A stretch of 64,000 nt of DNA, taken from NCBI RefSeq assembly GCF_900099815.1, contig NZ_FNCW01000002.1:1-64000 (forward strand). Reading direction: 5' to 3'. A model generated the notes under the pieces. That model did not search any database. It saw only the letters and a list, made by a program, of their open reading frames with translations, and was not told where the DNA came from. Every line of letters begins with the position of its first letter. Position 1 is the stretch's first letter. Both the position numbers and the translations under genes were made by a program. Source of the stretch: Psychroflexus sediminis (GTDB taxonomy: Bacteria > Bacteroidota > Bacteroidia > Flavobacteriales > Flavobacteriaceae). Shown here piece after piece: positions 17,601 through 24,946 of this stretch.

Positions 17601-19987
17601 AACTTCCAGAATTTCTTTTTCTCTTGATTTGCACCGTAACCATAGCCATACCCATAATTATAGGCATTGATACCGACTTCATCTAGCCCATTAATGATTA
17701 TTCCCATGTTCACAAGTTTCTTCTGTTCCTTGAGGTCACGAATATGGGGGAGCAGCCTTGTGTCTGTGAATCCAGCTCTAGTGATGTATAATGTAATATC
17801 AGCGTATTTAGAAATTAAGATGGTATCGGTTACTAAAATAGTTGGTGCAGTATCGATGATGATATAATCGTATTGTTTTTTTGCTTCTTCCAATAATTGA
17901 GCAAATTTTGAACTCATCAGTATTTCAGCTGGGTTAGGAGGAATATCACCAGAGAGAATGACATCTAGGTTAAGACTTTCTAAAGCATTCTTTATAATAA
18001 GGTCTTCAAAAGTAATAGTATCATCGTAAAGATAATTTGATACACCAATCTTATTTTTTTTGAGATTTAGGTAATTGTGAATTTGCGGATTTCTAAGGTC
18101 ACAACCTATCAGTAATGTTTTCTTTTTGGCGGCAACAAGTGAAGATGCAAGGTTTATAGCTACAAAGGTTTTTCCCTCTCCTTTGGTTGTGGAAGTAACA
18201 AACACTACTTCAGAATCGGATAATGAGCTGCTCTCTTTTTTTACTCTCATAAAATTGAGATTGGTTCTCATAATTCTAAATGACTCAGCGATTGAGGACC
18301 TGTCGTTTGGTAAAATCACCTTATTCTCTTCTGCTTTATGCTGAGGTACTTCAGCGACTAACGGGATGCCTGGTAAGAAGGCTCTTATTTGATCTTTGGT
18401 CTTAATTTTTGTATCTAAGAGGAAAAGCATGTAAAGCACGCCAAAGGGGACGACGAGTCCAATAACTAAACTCGAAAGCAAAATAATTTGTGATTTAGGA
18501 CTTACGGGTGTAGGCTGAGTATAAGCGTAATCTACAACTTTTATGATAGGAGCCGTAATCGCATAGGATAAAGCCGCCTCTTCTCTTTTTTGAAGTAAAA
18601 ACAAATACAGTTTTTCTTTAACTGCTTGTTGACGTTGAATATTTCTTATCTCTTTTTCCTGCCCTGGTAGTTTACCAATATTTAAATCAAACTCTCTTTC
18701 TCTCCTTTTTACCTTTTCTAAGGAGATTTCAAGACTTTTTATGTAGTTGTTGATTGTGTTAAGTATATTATTTCTTAATTGTTGAATGAGTTTCTCAACT
18801 TCTTTTACACTGGGGTTTTCTAGGGTAGAAGAAATCAGGAGGCGCTCTCTTTCTAATATCTTCTGATTATAAGTTTCTGTAAAACTGTTGAGGTTGTCAT
18901 TTGCAATCCCAATTCTTGCCGGCAGCAAATCATATTCACTTTGCTCTAAAAGCTCTTCTTTAAAGTTTTTTGTTAGGGATAACTGATTGCTAATTTCAAA
19001 GACCCGTAATTCTGCTTCAGTACTTTTGCCAAATAAAGCGGTGGCATTATTTTCAATTTGAACAAGATCATTTTCGCTTTTATAATTGGCAAGACCACTT
19101 TCTACAGTATCCAGTTCACTCACAAGATATTCCAGACGTTCTATCACAAATTCTTCAGTGCGTTTAGCAATCAGCCTGTTATCTTCAATACCATCAGCAT
19201 TGAATTGATCTATCAATGCATTGAGAATATCTTCGTTCTTTTCTTTGTTTTGACCTTTGATGGAAATATTTAAGATCTCACTTCTATCTCCAAGTGGCTC
19301 CACACTGATTTGATTTGTTAAGGAGCTAACAGCTTGGGAGGTAGAGCGAAAATTAAAATTAAAAGTCGACCCAACCAGTTGAGTAATGTCACCGTTATAA
19401 TTTGGATTGAAGTTGAGTACAAGGGGATAGCCTTCCACGTTCATAGGCTCGCCAACTCTGTATTCCTTAGAAAAATTGGTTTCAGGATTTGAAATCTCAA
19501 ATTGATTAAGAGATATGAATTCTACTGTGTATAAAGGTGTAGCAGAGTCATATATAGAATCATTCTCTATCCAAAATACTGTAAAAGGCCTTTCATCTTC
19601 CCATATCACAGAAGATTTTAAGCTGCCAGACTTGTAATAGCTGCTGGTCAAATCTAAATTTTTTACGACTTTCAATGCAATCCTTCTAGATTTTAAAACA
19701 CTCCTTTCATTTTCCAGGTTGACTTTACTCATATCTATAAGGGGTGAACCACCGCTTAATCCAGAAAGGTCAAGACCACTCTGGTCTTTAAGTATTTTTA
19801 TCTGAGCATTGGTTTGATAGATGTTGGTTGAATAGCGTAAATAAATTAAGGCGACTGATACTGATATAACCAGGCATATGATAAACCAAGGCCAGTACTT
19901 GAGGTACTGAAGAACAATCTTTTTAAGATCTTCGCTACTATCTTCAGGAGAAGAGCTGGTATGTATATTTGTATTTGGATTTTCCAT
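17594..19987 (-). CDS. Exopolysaccharide co-polymerase with BY-kinase domain (Wzc-like)
   Basis: A 797-residue inner-membrane protein controlling chain length and export of surface polysaccharide. Near the N-terminus is a membrane helix (about 30-52), followed by the Wzz domain and long coiled-coil periplasmic segments (about 240-470). A second helix lies near 505-525. The cytoplasmic bacterial tyrosine kinase follows, with Walker A TTKGEGKT near 600, Walker A' LLIGCDLRNP and Walker B YIIIDTAPT near 711. The C-terminus carries a Tyr-Gly cluster (YNYGYGYGYG), the usual autophosphorylation tail. It lies 7 bp downstream of the Wza-like gene and overlaps the NlpC/P60 gene. Confidence 0.93.
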   Translation of the reverse strand: MENPNTNIHTSSSPEDSSEDLKKIVLQYLKYWPWFIICLVISVSVALIYLRYSTNIYQTNAQIKILKDQSGLDLSGLSGGSPLIDMSKVNLENERSVLKSRRIALKVVKNLDLTSSYYKSGSLKSSVIWEDERPFTVFWIENDSIYDSATPLYTVEFISLNQFEISNPETNFSKEYRVGEPMNVEGYPLVLNFNPNYNGDITQLVGSTFNFNFRSTSQAVSSLTNQISVEPLGDRSEILNISIKGQNKEKNEDILNALIDQFNADGIEDNRLIAKRTEEFVIERLEYLVSELDTVESGLANYKSENDLVQIENNATALFGKSTEAELRVFEISNQLSLTKNFKEELLEQSEYDLLPARIGIANDNLNSFTETYNQKILERERLLISSTLENPSVKEVEKLIQQLRNNILNTINNYIKSLEISLEKVKRREREFDLNIGKLPGQEKEIRNIQRQQAVKEKLYLFLLQKREEAALSYAITAPIIKVVDYAYTQPTPVSPKSQIILLSSLVIGLVVPFGVLYMLFLLDTKIKTKDQIRAFLPGIPLVAEVPQHKAEENKVILPNDRSSIAESFRIMRTNLNFMRVKKESSSLSDSEVVFVTSTTKGEGKTFVAINLASSLVAAKKKTLLIGCDLRNPQIHNYLNLKKNKIGVSNYLYDDTITFEDLIIKNALESLNLDVILSGDIPPNPAEILMSSKFAQLLEEAKKQYDYIIIDTAPTILVTDTILISKYADITLYITRAGFTDTRLLPHIRDLKEQKKLVNMGIIINGLDEVGINAYNYGYGYGYGANQEKKKFWKFW

Positions 19988-19994
19988 ATAAAGA

Positions 19995-20759
19995 TTATCT
20001 AGCTAATAAAACTACGGCAGAGAATAAAATTGAAACAACTGAAAGCAGTGTACCCACATTGCCTACAAAACCTGCAGATTTTACTTTTGGTTGGTTAGGC
20101 TCTACATAGATGATATCATTGGGTTTGATAAAAAAATAATCTGTATTCATCCAGTCCGTTTGGGTAAGGTCTATACGTTTTACTTTACGCCCATCACCCT
20201 CCTGCCTGTATATCATGATATTATCTCTTCTTCCATTGATGGTCAGGCTTCCAGCCAATCCCAAAGCCTGGGGAAGAGTCATATTTTCTTCAATAATTTC
20301 GTAAGTTCCTGGTTGCTTTACTTCGCCTTGAACAGTGAACTTAAAATTTATAATTCTGACATTTACAGTTGGGTTTTTAACGTAAACCGATAACTTCTTC
20401 TCCAAGAGATCTTGTACCTCTTGTGTAGTTTTACCTTTTACTTCAATTTTTCCAAGCTGAGGAAAATTGATTTGTCCTTCTTTATTCACAAGGTATCCTG
20501 TTAATTTGAGAAGCTCTATTTGCCTGGGTTGAGCCCCTGCATTGTCTGCGCTGTTAAAACTAAAAGGCAGAACACTTTCGGGATTTAAAGCCGTAGTTGT
20601 GATATTTAAAATATCATTGATTTGAATTTGAGGATGAGAATATATAGATTCTATGGAAGCAAATTCTCTTGAGTCAATGTCTTGATAATAGACGACTTCT
20701 TTCCTGGAGGAACAACCTAAAACGAAAATTGAAAAAAGAAGTAGGACGGATTGTTTCAT
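19995..20759 (-). CDS. Polysaccharide export outer-membrane lipoprotein (Wza-like)
   Basis: A 254-residue protein of the polysaccharide biosynthesis/export (Poly_export) family, which forms or lines the outer-membrane exit channel for capsule or exopolysaccharide. The start at 20759 gives a standard lipoprotein signal (LLLFSIFVLGC); the frame is open to 20798, but that extension would overlap the -7 element. SLBB-type segments are visible: TGYLVNKEGQINFPQLGKIEVKG, then VRIINFKFTVQGEVKQPG. A C-terminal hydrophobic helix (about 235-252) may span the outer membrane. First gene of a three-gene operon with the Wzc-like kinase and NlpC/P60 hydrolase. Confidence 0.9.
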   Translation of the reverse strand: MKQSVLLLFSIFVLGCSSRKEVVYYQDIDSREFASIESIYSHPQIQINDILNITTTALNPESVLPFSFNSADNAGAQPRQIELLKLTGYLVNKEGQINFPQLGKIEVKGKTTQEVQDLLEKKLSVYVKNPTVNVRIINFKFTVQGEVKQPGTYEIIEENMTLPQALGLAGSLTINGRRDNIMIYRQEGDGRKVKRIDLTQTDWMNTDYFFIKPNDIIYVEPNQPKVKSAGFVGNVGTLLSVVSILFSAVVLLAR

Positions 20760-20774
20760 TAAATTTTTGTTAAT

Positions 20775-20782
20775 CAAATTTA
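20775..20782 (-). promoter_or_regulatory. Probable -7 element for the wza-wzc-nlpC operon
   Basis: On the minus strand this reads TAAATTTG, an exact TAnnTTTG, 15 nt upstream of the preferred start at 20759. A TTTG lies farther upstream (20807-20810) at 24-nt spacing, longer than ideal. Confidence 0.5.
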
Positions 20783-20813
20783 ATACAAATAAGCGCAATT
20801 TTTTTTCAAAAAG

Positions 20814-20830
20814 AAAGCCTTTTAGGCTTT
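20814..20830 (+). other. Inverted repeat between divergent polysaccharide genes
   Basis: AAAGCC-TTTTA-GGCTTT, a 6-bp-arm palindrome in the 176-bp region separating the wza-like operon from the dehydratase gene. It lies just upstream of the minus-strand promoter. A regulator site is possible; a hairpin without function is the alternative. Confidence 0.3.
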
Positions 20831-20935
20831 AAACGCATTATCTGCATAAATATGTTTTTTGGGAAGTACTATTTAAGACAAATGTAAAATTATTCCTTAA
20901 GTTTGATCTTGCATTTTGAATCTTAACCAATTGAA

Positions 20936-22852
20936 ATGAATCCTATATTTACACTAAAGCATTTTTGCTTTAAAATCCTTAAGCGCTTAGCTCGTAATTA
21001 CGTGCCTAGAGTTGTTATCTTTCTGATTGATGTTTGTATTTCTATACTTTCAGCTCAATTTACCTTCTTCCTGATTTCATCTGTAGGCGAAAAAAAACTT
21101 AAATTTATCCACCTGAACTGGGAGTTTGCTTCCCTGGTGATTATCCAGATTTTGTTCTTTATTATTTTCAAATCTTATGCTGGAGTAGTAAGATATACAG
21201 GGTTTAAAGACTCCATTAAGCAATTGCAAACAACAATCGCCACGGTTGTAACTTTGATCATTATAAACGAGTTAATCTATAACATCTATCAGACCAAAAT
21301 TTTGGTTAATGGAGGTGCTATCATCTATGGTTTTATAGCCTTTTCAATGCTGTTTTTATTCAGGGTTATTGTGAAAAGGGTTTACCAGCTTATACATGCA
21401 GAATACACTTCAACAAAAGCCTATATACTCGGTACAAGCTTAACGGATGTGGCCATTGCAGAAAGTATAATTTCAGATTCACGAACAAATTTTGAGATTG
21501 TTGGTTTTATAAGTGAAATAAGTAAATTAAAGAGAACACGTATTCTCACATTACCAATAGTTACATTCGAACAGTTAGAACATAAAAAAATAAGAGGAGG
21601 GACTTCAGTAATCGTTTCAAGTCAAAAATTAAGAGAATTGGCTACAGCGGATTCCGATATCCTAAGCCAACTTTTAGAATTAAACCTCAAAATATATAAA
21701 CTTCCAGATCTTCAGGATTGGAGTGGAGAATCAATTTCTTCTGAAATTAAAAAAGTCAATTTAGAAGACCTGCTACAAAGAACTCCTATAAAACTTCAAC
21801 GAGAGAAACTCAGCACAATATATAAGGACAAAGTGATTTTGGTTACAGGAGCAGCTGGGTCCATAGGTAGCGATATTGTAAGGCAGCTGATTCGCTTCAA
21901 ACCCAAAACAATACTCATGCTTGATCAGGCAGAGACCCCATTGCACCATATGAGTTTAGAATTGGAATCACAGTACCCAAACCTTCATTTTGAAAAGATT
22001 ATAGCCAATGTTAGAAACTTCAAGCGTTTAGAGTCTATTTTTGATTATTTCCAGCCGGAAATTGTTTTTCATGGAGCAGCATATAAGCATGTTCCAATGA
22101 TGGAAGCGAATCCTATTGAAGCCTTAGACGTCAACTTTATAGGAACCAAAAATCTTACGGATTTATCTGTTCAATTTAAGATTTCGCGCTTTGTATTTGT
22201 ATCTACAGACAAAGCTGTAAATCCCACCAATATCATGGGGGCTTCCAAACGATGTGCAGAAATTTACTTACAATCTGTAGCAAGAGCCAAAACTTCGAAT
22301 ACCAGGTTTATAACTACAAGATTTGGAAACGTTTTGGGATCCAATGGTTCTGTAATCCCACATTTTAAAGCACAAATTGAAAACCTAGGCCCGGTAACAG
22401 TAACCCATCCCGATATCACAAGGTATTTCATGACGATTGATGAAGCTTGTCAACTTGTTTTGGAGGCTGGAGCTATGGGTAATGGCGGCGAAATCTACGT
22501 CTTTGATATGGGTAAGCCGGTAAAAATCATTGATCTTGCAAAGCAAATGATTCGCCTGTCTGGGTTTATACCTTATGAAGATATAGATATTGTGTATACA
22601 GGTTTAAGACCTGGAGAAAAACTTTATGAAGAGTTACTGGCCGATAAGGAAAATACACTCCCAACACATCATCAGAAAATACTTATCGCAAAAGCAAGTT
22701 ACAATTTTGATAGCGAAAAATTGATTTTACTCAAAAATCTGCAGAATCAGATTTCAAACAACAATGTAGTGAAATCTATAGATGTTCTCAAAAAGCTGGT
22801 TCCGGAATTTATTCCGCTGACCGAAAAAGAGCGTCAAAAAAATGCGATTTAA
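20936..22852 (+). CDS. Membrane nucleotide-sugar 4,6-dehydratase (CapD/WbpM/PglF-like)
   Basis: A 638-residue enzyme anchored by about four N-terminal membrane helices (residues 25-150). A CoA-binding-like Rossmann segment (about 160-285) precedes the catalytic extended-SDR domain, with NAD-binding TGAAGSIGSDI near 302 and the family active-site stretch STDKAVNPTNIMGASKR near 422. Such enzymes convert UDP-GlcNAc or related sugars to 4-keto-6-deoxy intermediates for deoxyamino sugars in capsule, O-antigen or glycoprotein glycans. It is divergent from the export operon. Its stop abuts the stop of the convergent sulfoxide reductase gene. The exact nucleotide sugar is not predictable. Confidence 0.92.
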   Translation: MNPIFTLKHFCFKILKRLARNYVPRVVIFLIDVCISILSAQFTFFLISSVGEKKLKFIHLNWEFASLVIIQILFFIIFKSYAGVVRYTGFKDSIKQLQTTIATVVTLIIINELIYNIYQTKILVNGGAIIYGFIAFSMLFLFRVIVKRVYQLIHAEYTSTKAYILGTSLTDVAIAESIISDSRTNFEIVGFISEISKLKRTRILTLPIVTFEQLEHKKIRGGTSVIVSSQKLRELATADSDILSQLLELNLKIYKLPDLQDWSGESISSEIKKVNLEDLLQRTPIKLQREKLSTIYKDKVILVTGAAGSIGSDIVRQLIRFKPKTILMLDQAETPLHHMSLELESQYPNLHFEKIIANVRNFKRLESIFDYFQPEIVFHGAAYKHVPMMEANPIEALDVNFIGTKNLTDLSVQFKISRFVFVSTDKAVNPTNIMGASKRCAEIYLQSVARAKTSNTRFITTRFGNVLGSNGSVIPHFKAQIENLGPVTVTHPDITRYFMTIDEACQLVLEAGAMGNGGEIYVFDMGKPVKIIDLAKQMIRLSGFIPYEDIDIVYTGLRPGEKLYEELLADKENTLPTHHQKILIAKASYNFDSEKLILLKNLQNQISNNNVVKSIDVLKKLVPEFIPLTEKERQKNAI

Positions 22853-23314
22853 TTAAATCTCTAGTTGTTTACTCACTTGGGCGTTCACCCAGACTAAAAA
22901 GTTCTCATCTTCTTTTGAAAAAGCTTTTTTCGTGTTAGAATCAATGTCTATTTGTCCGATATTTTCACCATTAACGAATAGGGGGATCACCACCTCAGAT
23001 TTTACATTGATGTTACAGGAGATGTAATTATTTTGAGCTGAAACATCATCAACCACAAAATTCTGATTGGATTCCGCAACTTGTCCGCAAATGCCCTTTC
23101 CGAAAGGAATAGTCGTATGTTCGGTAGGTTCGCCGGCAAAAGCTTTTAAAATGAGTTCTCTTTTGTCACCGTTTTTAAAATAAAACCCAACCCAATCGTA
23201 AGTGTCCACCTTAGTTTGGAGCAAGTCGCAAACCTCAGTTAGTCTATGATTGATGTCTAAATTTTGCTTTGAAAGTATGTTTTCTACGTCTGGTTTTAAA
23301 TCCTCTAAGTTCAT
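22853..23314 (-). CDS. msrC: GAF-domain free methionine-(R)-sulfoxide reductase
   Basis: A 153-residue cytoplasmic enzyme that reduces free methionine-R-sulfoxide, a repair of oxidised methionine. The whole protein is one GAF domain of the fRMsr type, with WVGFYF, the G-K-G-I-C76-G segment and DDVSAQNNYISC100 followed by SEVVIPL. These two cysteines align with catalytic and resolving cysteines of characterised YebR/fRMsr proteins (inference). I start at 23314: the frame is open to an ATG at 23359, but that lies upstream of an exact -7 element (23331-23338). Isolated from the polysaccharide genes by convergent orientation. Confidence 0.85.
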   Translation of the reverse strand: MNLEDLKPDVENILSKQNLDINHRLTEVCDLLQTKVDTYDWVGFYFKNGDKRELILKAFAGEPTEHTTIPFGKGICGQVAESNQNFVVDDVSAQNNYISCNINVKSEVVIPLFVNGENIGQIDIDSNTKKAFSKEDENFLVWVNAQVSKQLEI

Positions 23315-23330
23315 GATGTTAGATTTGAAA

Positions 23331-23338
23331 CAAAAGTA
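23331..23338 (-). promoter_or_regulatory. Probable -7 element for the sulfoxide reductase
   Basis: Minus-strand TACTTTTG, an exact TAnnTTTG. It places transcription start about 11 nt before the ATG at 23314 and excludes the longer start at 23359. Confidence 0.5.
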
Positions 23339-23374
23339 TTTATTATAAAGGCATTTCATACAGGTCGTTTTCTA

Positions 23375-23382
23375 TAAATTTG
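23375..23382 (+). promoter_or_regulatory. Probable -7 element for the xrtF pair
   Basis: TAAATTTG is an exact TAnnTTTG. It overlaps the most upstream TTG of the frame (23380), so transcription must begin after that codon. This supports the downstream TTG at 23449 as the real start. Confidence 0.5.
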
Positions 23383-23448
23383 TTAAATATTTTGAAACAG
23401 GTTTATAGTAGAATCCAGTATTCAACAACTAAATTCAATACCCCAACT

Positions 23449-24000
23449 TTGGAAATTTTAAAGAAAAATAAAGCGGTAATAAGGTTCTTAGGAATTTTCT
23501 TTGGGACCTATATTGTTCTAACACTGGCTTACCAACTCTACTTGGATAATGTTGGGTCTGAAATCTACTTTCCGGAACCTGTAACCCATATTGTTGCCTT
23601 ACAAACAGAGAGTTTAATCAATTTCTTAGGCTATGAAACCAAAATGATTCCCAGTCACTATGATCCTTCTATGCGCCTTGGCATCAACGGGGATTATTTG
23701 GTAAGAGTGGTGGAAGGTTGCAATGCGGTGAGTGTGATTATCCTATTTTTATCCTTCGTTCTGGCCTTTAAAAAAGACTGGAAATCCACCTTGCTGTATA
23801 TTTTTGCGGGGAGTGTTTTGATTTATGCCTTCAATGTTTTGCGCATTGCTTTACTTACCATAGGGATTTATGAGATGCCAGAATATACAGAATTAATGCA
23901 CGGAACCCTTTTTCCTCTTTTTATTTATGGTTTTGTGTTCTTATTATGGATTTTTTGGATTAAAAACTACAAAACCAGTAACAGTCCAAACAATGAATAA
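23449..24000 (+). CDS. xrtF: Exosortase family protein XrtF
   Basis: A 183-residue multi-helix inner-membrane protein of the exosortase/archaeosortase family, proposed transpeptidases that cleave C-terminal sorting signals of exported proteins. The family triad is visible: Cys91 in VEGCNAVS, Arg132 in NVLRIALL and His151 in MHGTLFPL. I prefer the TTG at 23449 because it gives the usual beginning (EILKKNKAVIRF...) and lies after the -7 element; the frame is open from 23380. The next gene overlaps by 8 bp and is the dedicated partner of this exosortase subclass. Which proteins it processes is unknown. Confidence 0.85.
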   Translation: MEILKKNKAVIRFLGIFFGTYIVLTLAYQLYLDNVGSEIYFPEPVTHIVALQTESLINFLGYETKMIPSHYDPSMRLGINGDYLVRVVEGCNAVSVIILFLSFVLAFKKDWKSTLLYIFAGSVLIYAFNVLRIALLTIGIYEMPEYTELMHGTLFPLFIYGFVFLLWIFWIKNYKTSNSPNNE

Positions 24001-24430
24001 ATTTTTGAAATTCGGTTTATTAGGGCTTTTGGTGATTGGCTTAGCACTGATTCGACATTTCGAACACGAACTTTTCTCAGATCCACTTCTCGAGTTTTAC
24101 TCTTCGAAGTATAGCTATTCTGAACCCCCTGAATTCAACACCTTTCAGGTTATCTGCTCCACGAGCTGGAGGTTTCTATTGAATTCCATTCTTTCTTTAG
24201 CCCTTATCTGGATTGCATTTCCATCTAAGAAGACCTTTCTTTTTTCCCTTGTATTTTACGGCTTTACTTATCTGGTCTTAATCACTACATTTTGGTTTTT
24301 TATCTCAGATATGAAAGCTGAGAATTACCTTATTATTTTTTATATACGGCGCTTTTTAATCCAGCCGATATTTGTATTGATTTTATTACCAGCATTTTAC
24401 TATCAAAAGAGTATTGTTAAAGAAAAATAA
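23993..24430 (+). CDS. Exosortase F system-associated membrane protein
   Basis: A 145-residue protein with about four hydrophobic helices. The motif RHFEHELFSDPLLEFY after the first helix and the paired position directly behind xrtF identify it as the flavobacterial exosortase F-associated protein family (TIGR04127-type, recognised by eye). The ATG at 23993 overlaps the xrtF stop by 8 bp; the longer frame from 23927 lies wholly inside xrtF and is rejected. The biochemical role is unknown: it may help present substrate or finish processing in the membrane. Confidence 0.8.
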   Translation: MNKFLKFGLLGLLVIGLALIRHFEHELFSDPLLEFYSSKYSYSEPPEFNTFQVICSTSWRFLLNSILSLALIWIAFPSKKTFLFSLVFYGFTYLVLITTFWFFISDMKAENYLIIFYIRRFLIQPIFVLILLPAFYYQKSIVKEK

Positions 24431-24447
24431 TTCTAAATAAAATTGTA

Positions 24448-24455
24448 TACTTTTG
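24448..24455 (+). promoter_or_regulatory. Possible -7 element immediately before the HYC_CC_PP gene
   Basis: TACTTTTG is an exact TAnnTTTG ending only 4 nt before the GTG start at 24460. If used, the transcript would be leaderless or nearly so. A chance match cannot be excluded. Confidence 0.35.
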
Positions 24456-24459
24456 TAAA

Positions 24460-24858
24460 GTGAAATCATTCATTTCTAAAATAGCGTCCATCACTTTAGC
24501 ACTTCTTGTGTTATTTTCAACCTTGTCTTTCACGGTTGGGGTTCATTATTGTGGAAACATCATGATAGACAAAGCTATTTTATCCCAGGCCGAAACCTGT
24601 GATATGCATCAGCAAATGCCTTCAGAAGAAAAATCTGAGTGCTGTGATGACGAAGTTGAAGTGGTAAAAGGTCAGGATGAGCTTCAATTTTCTAAGGCTG
24701 AATTTGACCTGGATTTCCCACTTGAGCTCGTAGCCTATAGTTTTATTCATTTCTTAAATCCTGAAACCTACAATACGTCAGTTAAGAATTTTCCGGTTTA
24801 CCATCCTCCTCAATATTCCTTAGATTTCCGAGTCCTGCATCAGGTCTTCCTTATTTGA
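24460..24858 (+). CDS. HYC_CC_PP-family exported protein
   Basis: A 132-residue secreted protein (signal peptide 1-25) showing the three marks that name this Bacteroidota family: HYC (VHYCGN, about 28-32), a CC pair (SECCDDE, near 67) and PP (YHPPQYS, near 121). It has four or more Cys plus a DMHQQM stretch, consistent with metal binding. It precedes the CusA-type pump by 88 bp and heads the copper island, where such proteins are commonly found. It starts with GTG; no in-frame ATG gives a full signal peptide. Function is unproven; a periplasmic metal-binding accessory role is inferred. Confidence 0.75.
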   Translation: MKSFISKIASITLALLVLFSTLSFTVGVHYCGNIMIDKAILSQAETCDMHQQMPSEEKSECCDDEVEVVKGQDELQFSKAEFDLDFPLELVAYSFIHFLNPETYNTSVKNFPVYHPPQYSLDFRVLHQVFLI

Positions 24859-24946
24859 TTATTTAAAACTTGCCGCTTAGATTTTAACTGAATTGAATTC
24901 AGAATAAAATCCAAATCTGTCTACATGTTTTTAATATCAAAGCCCC

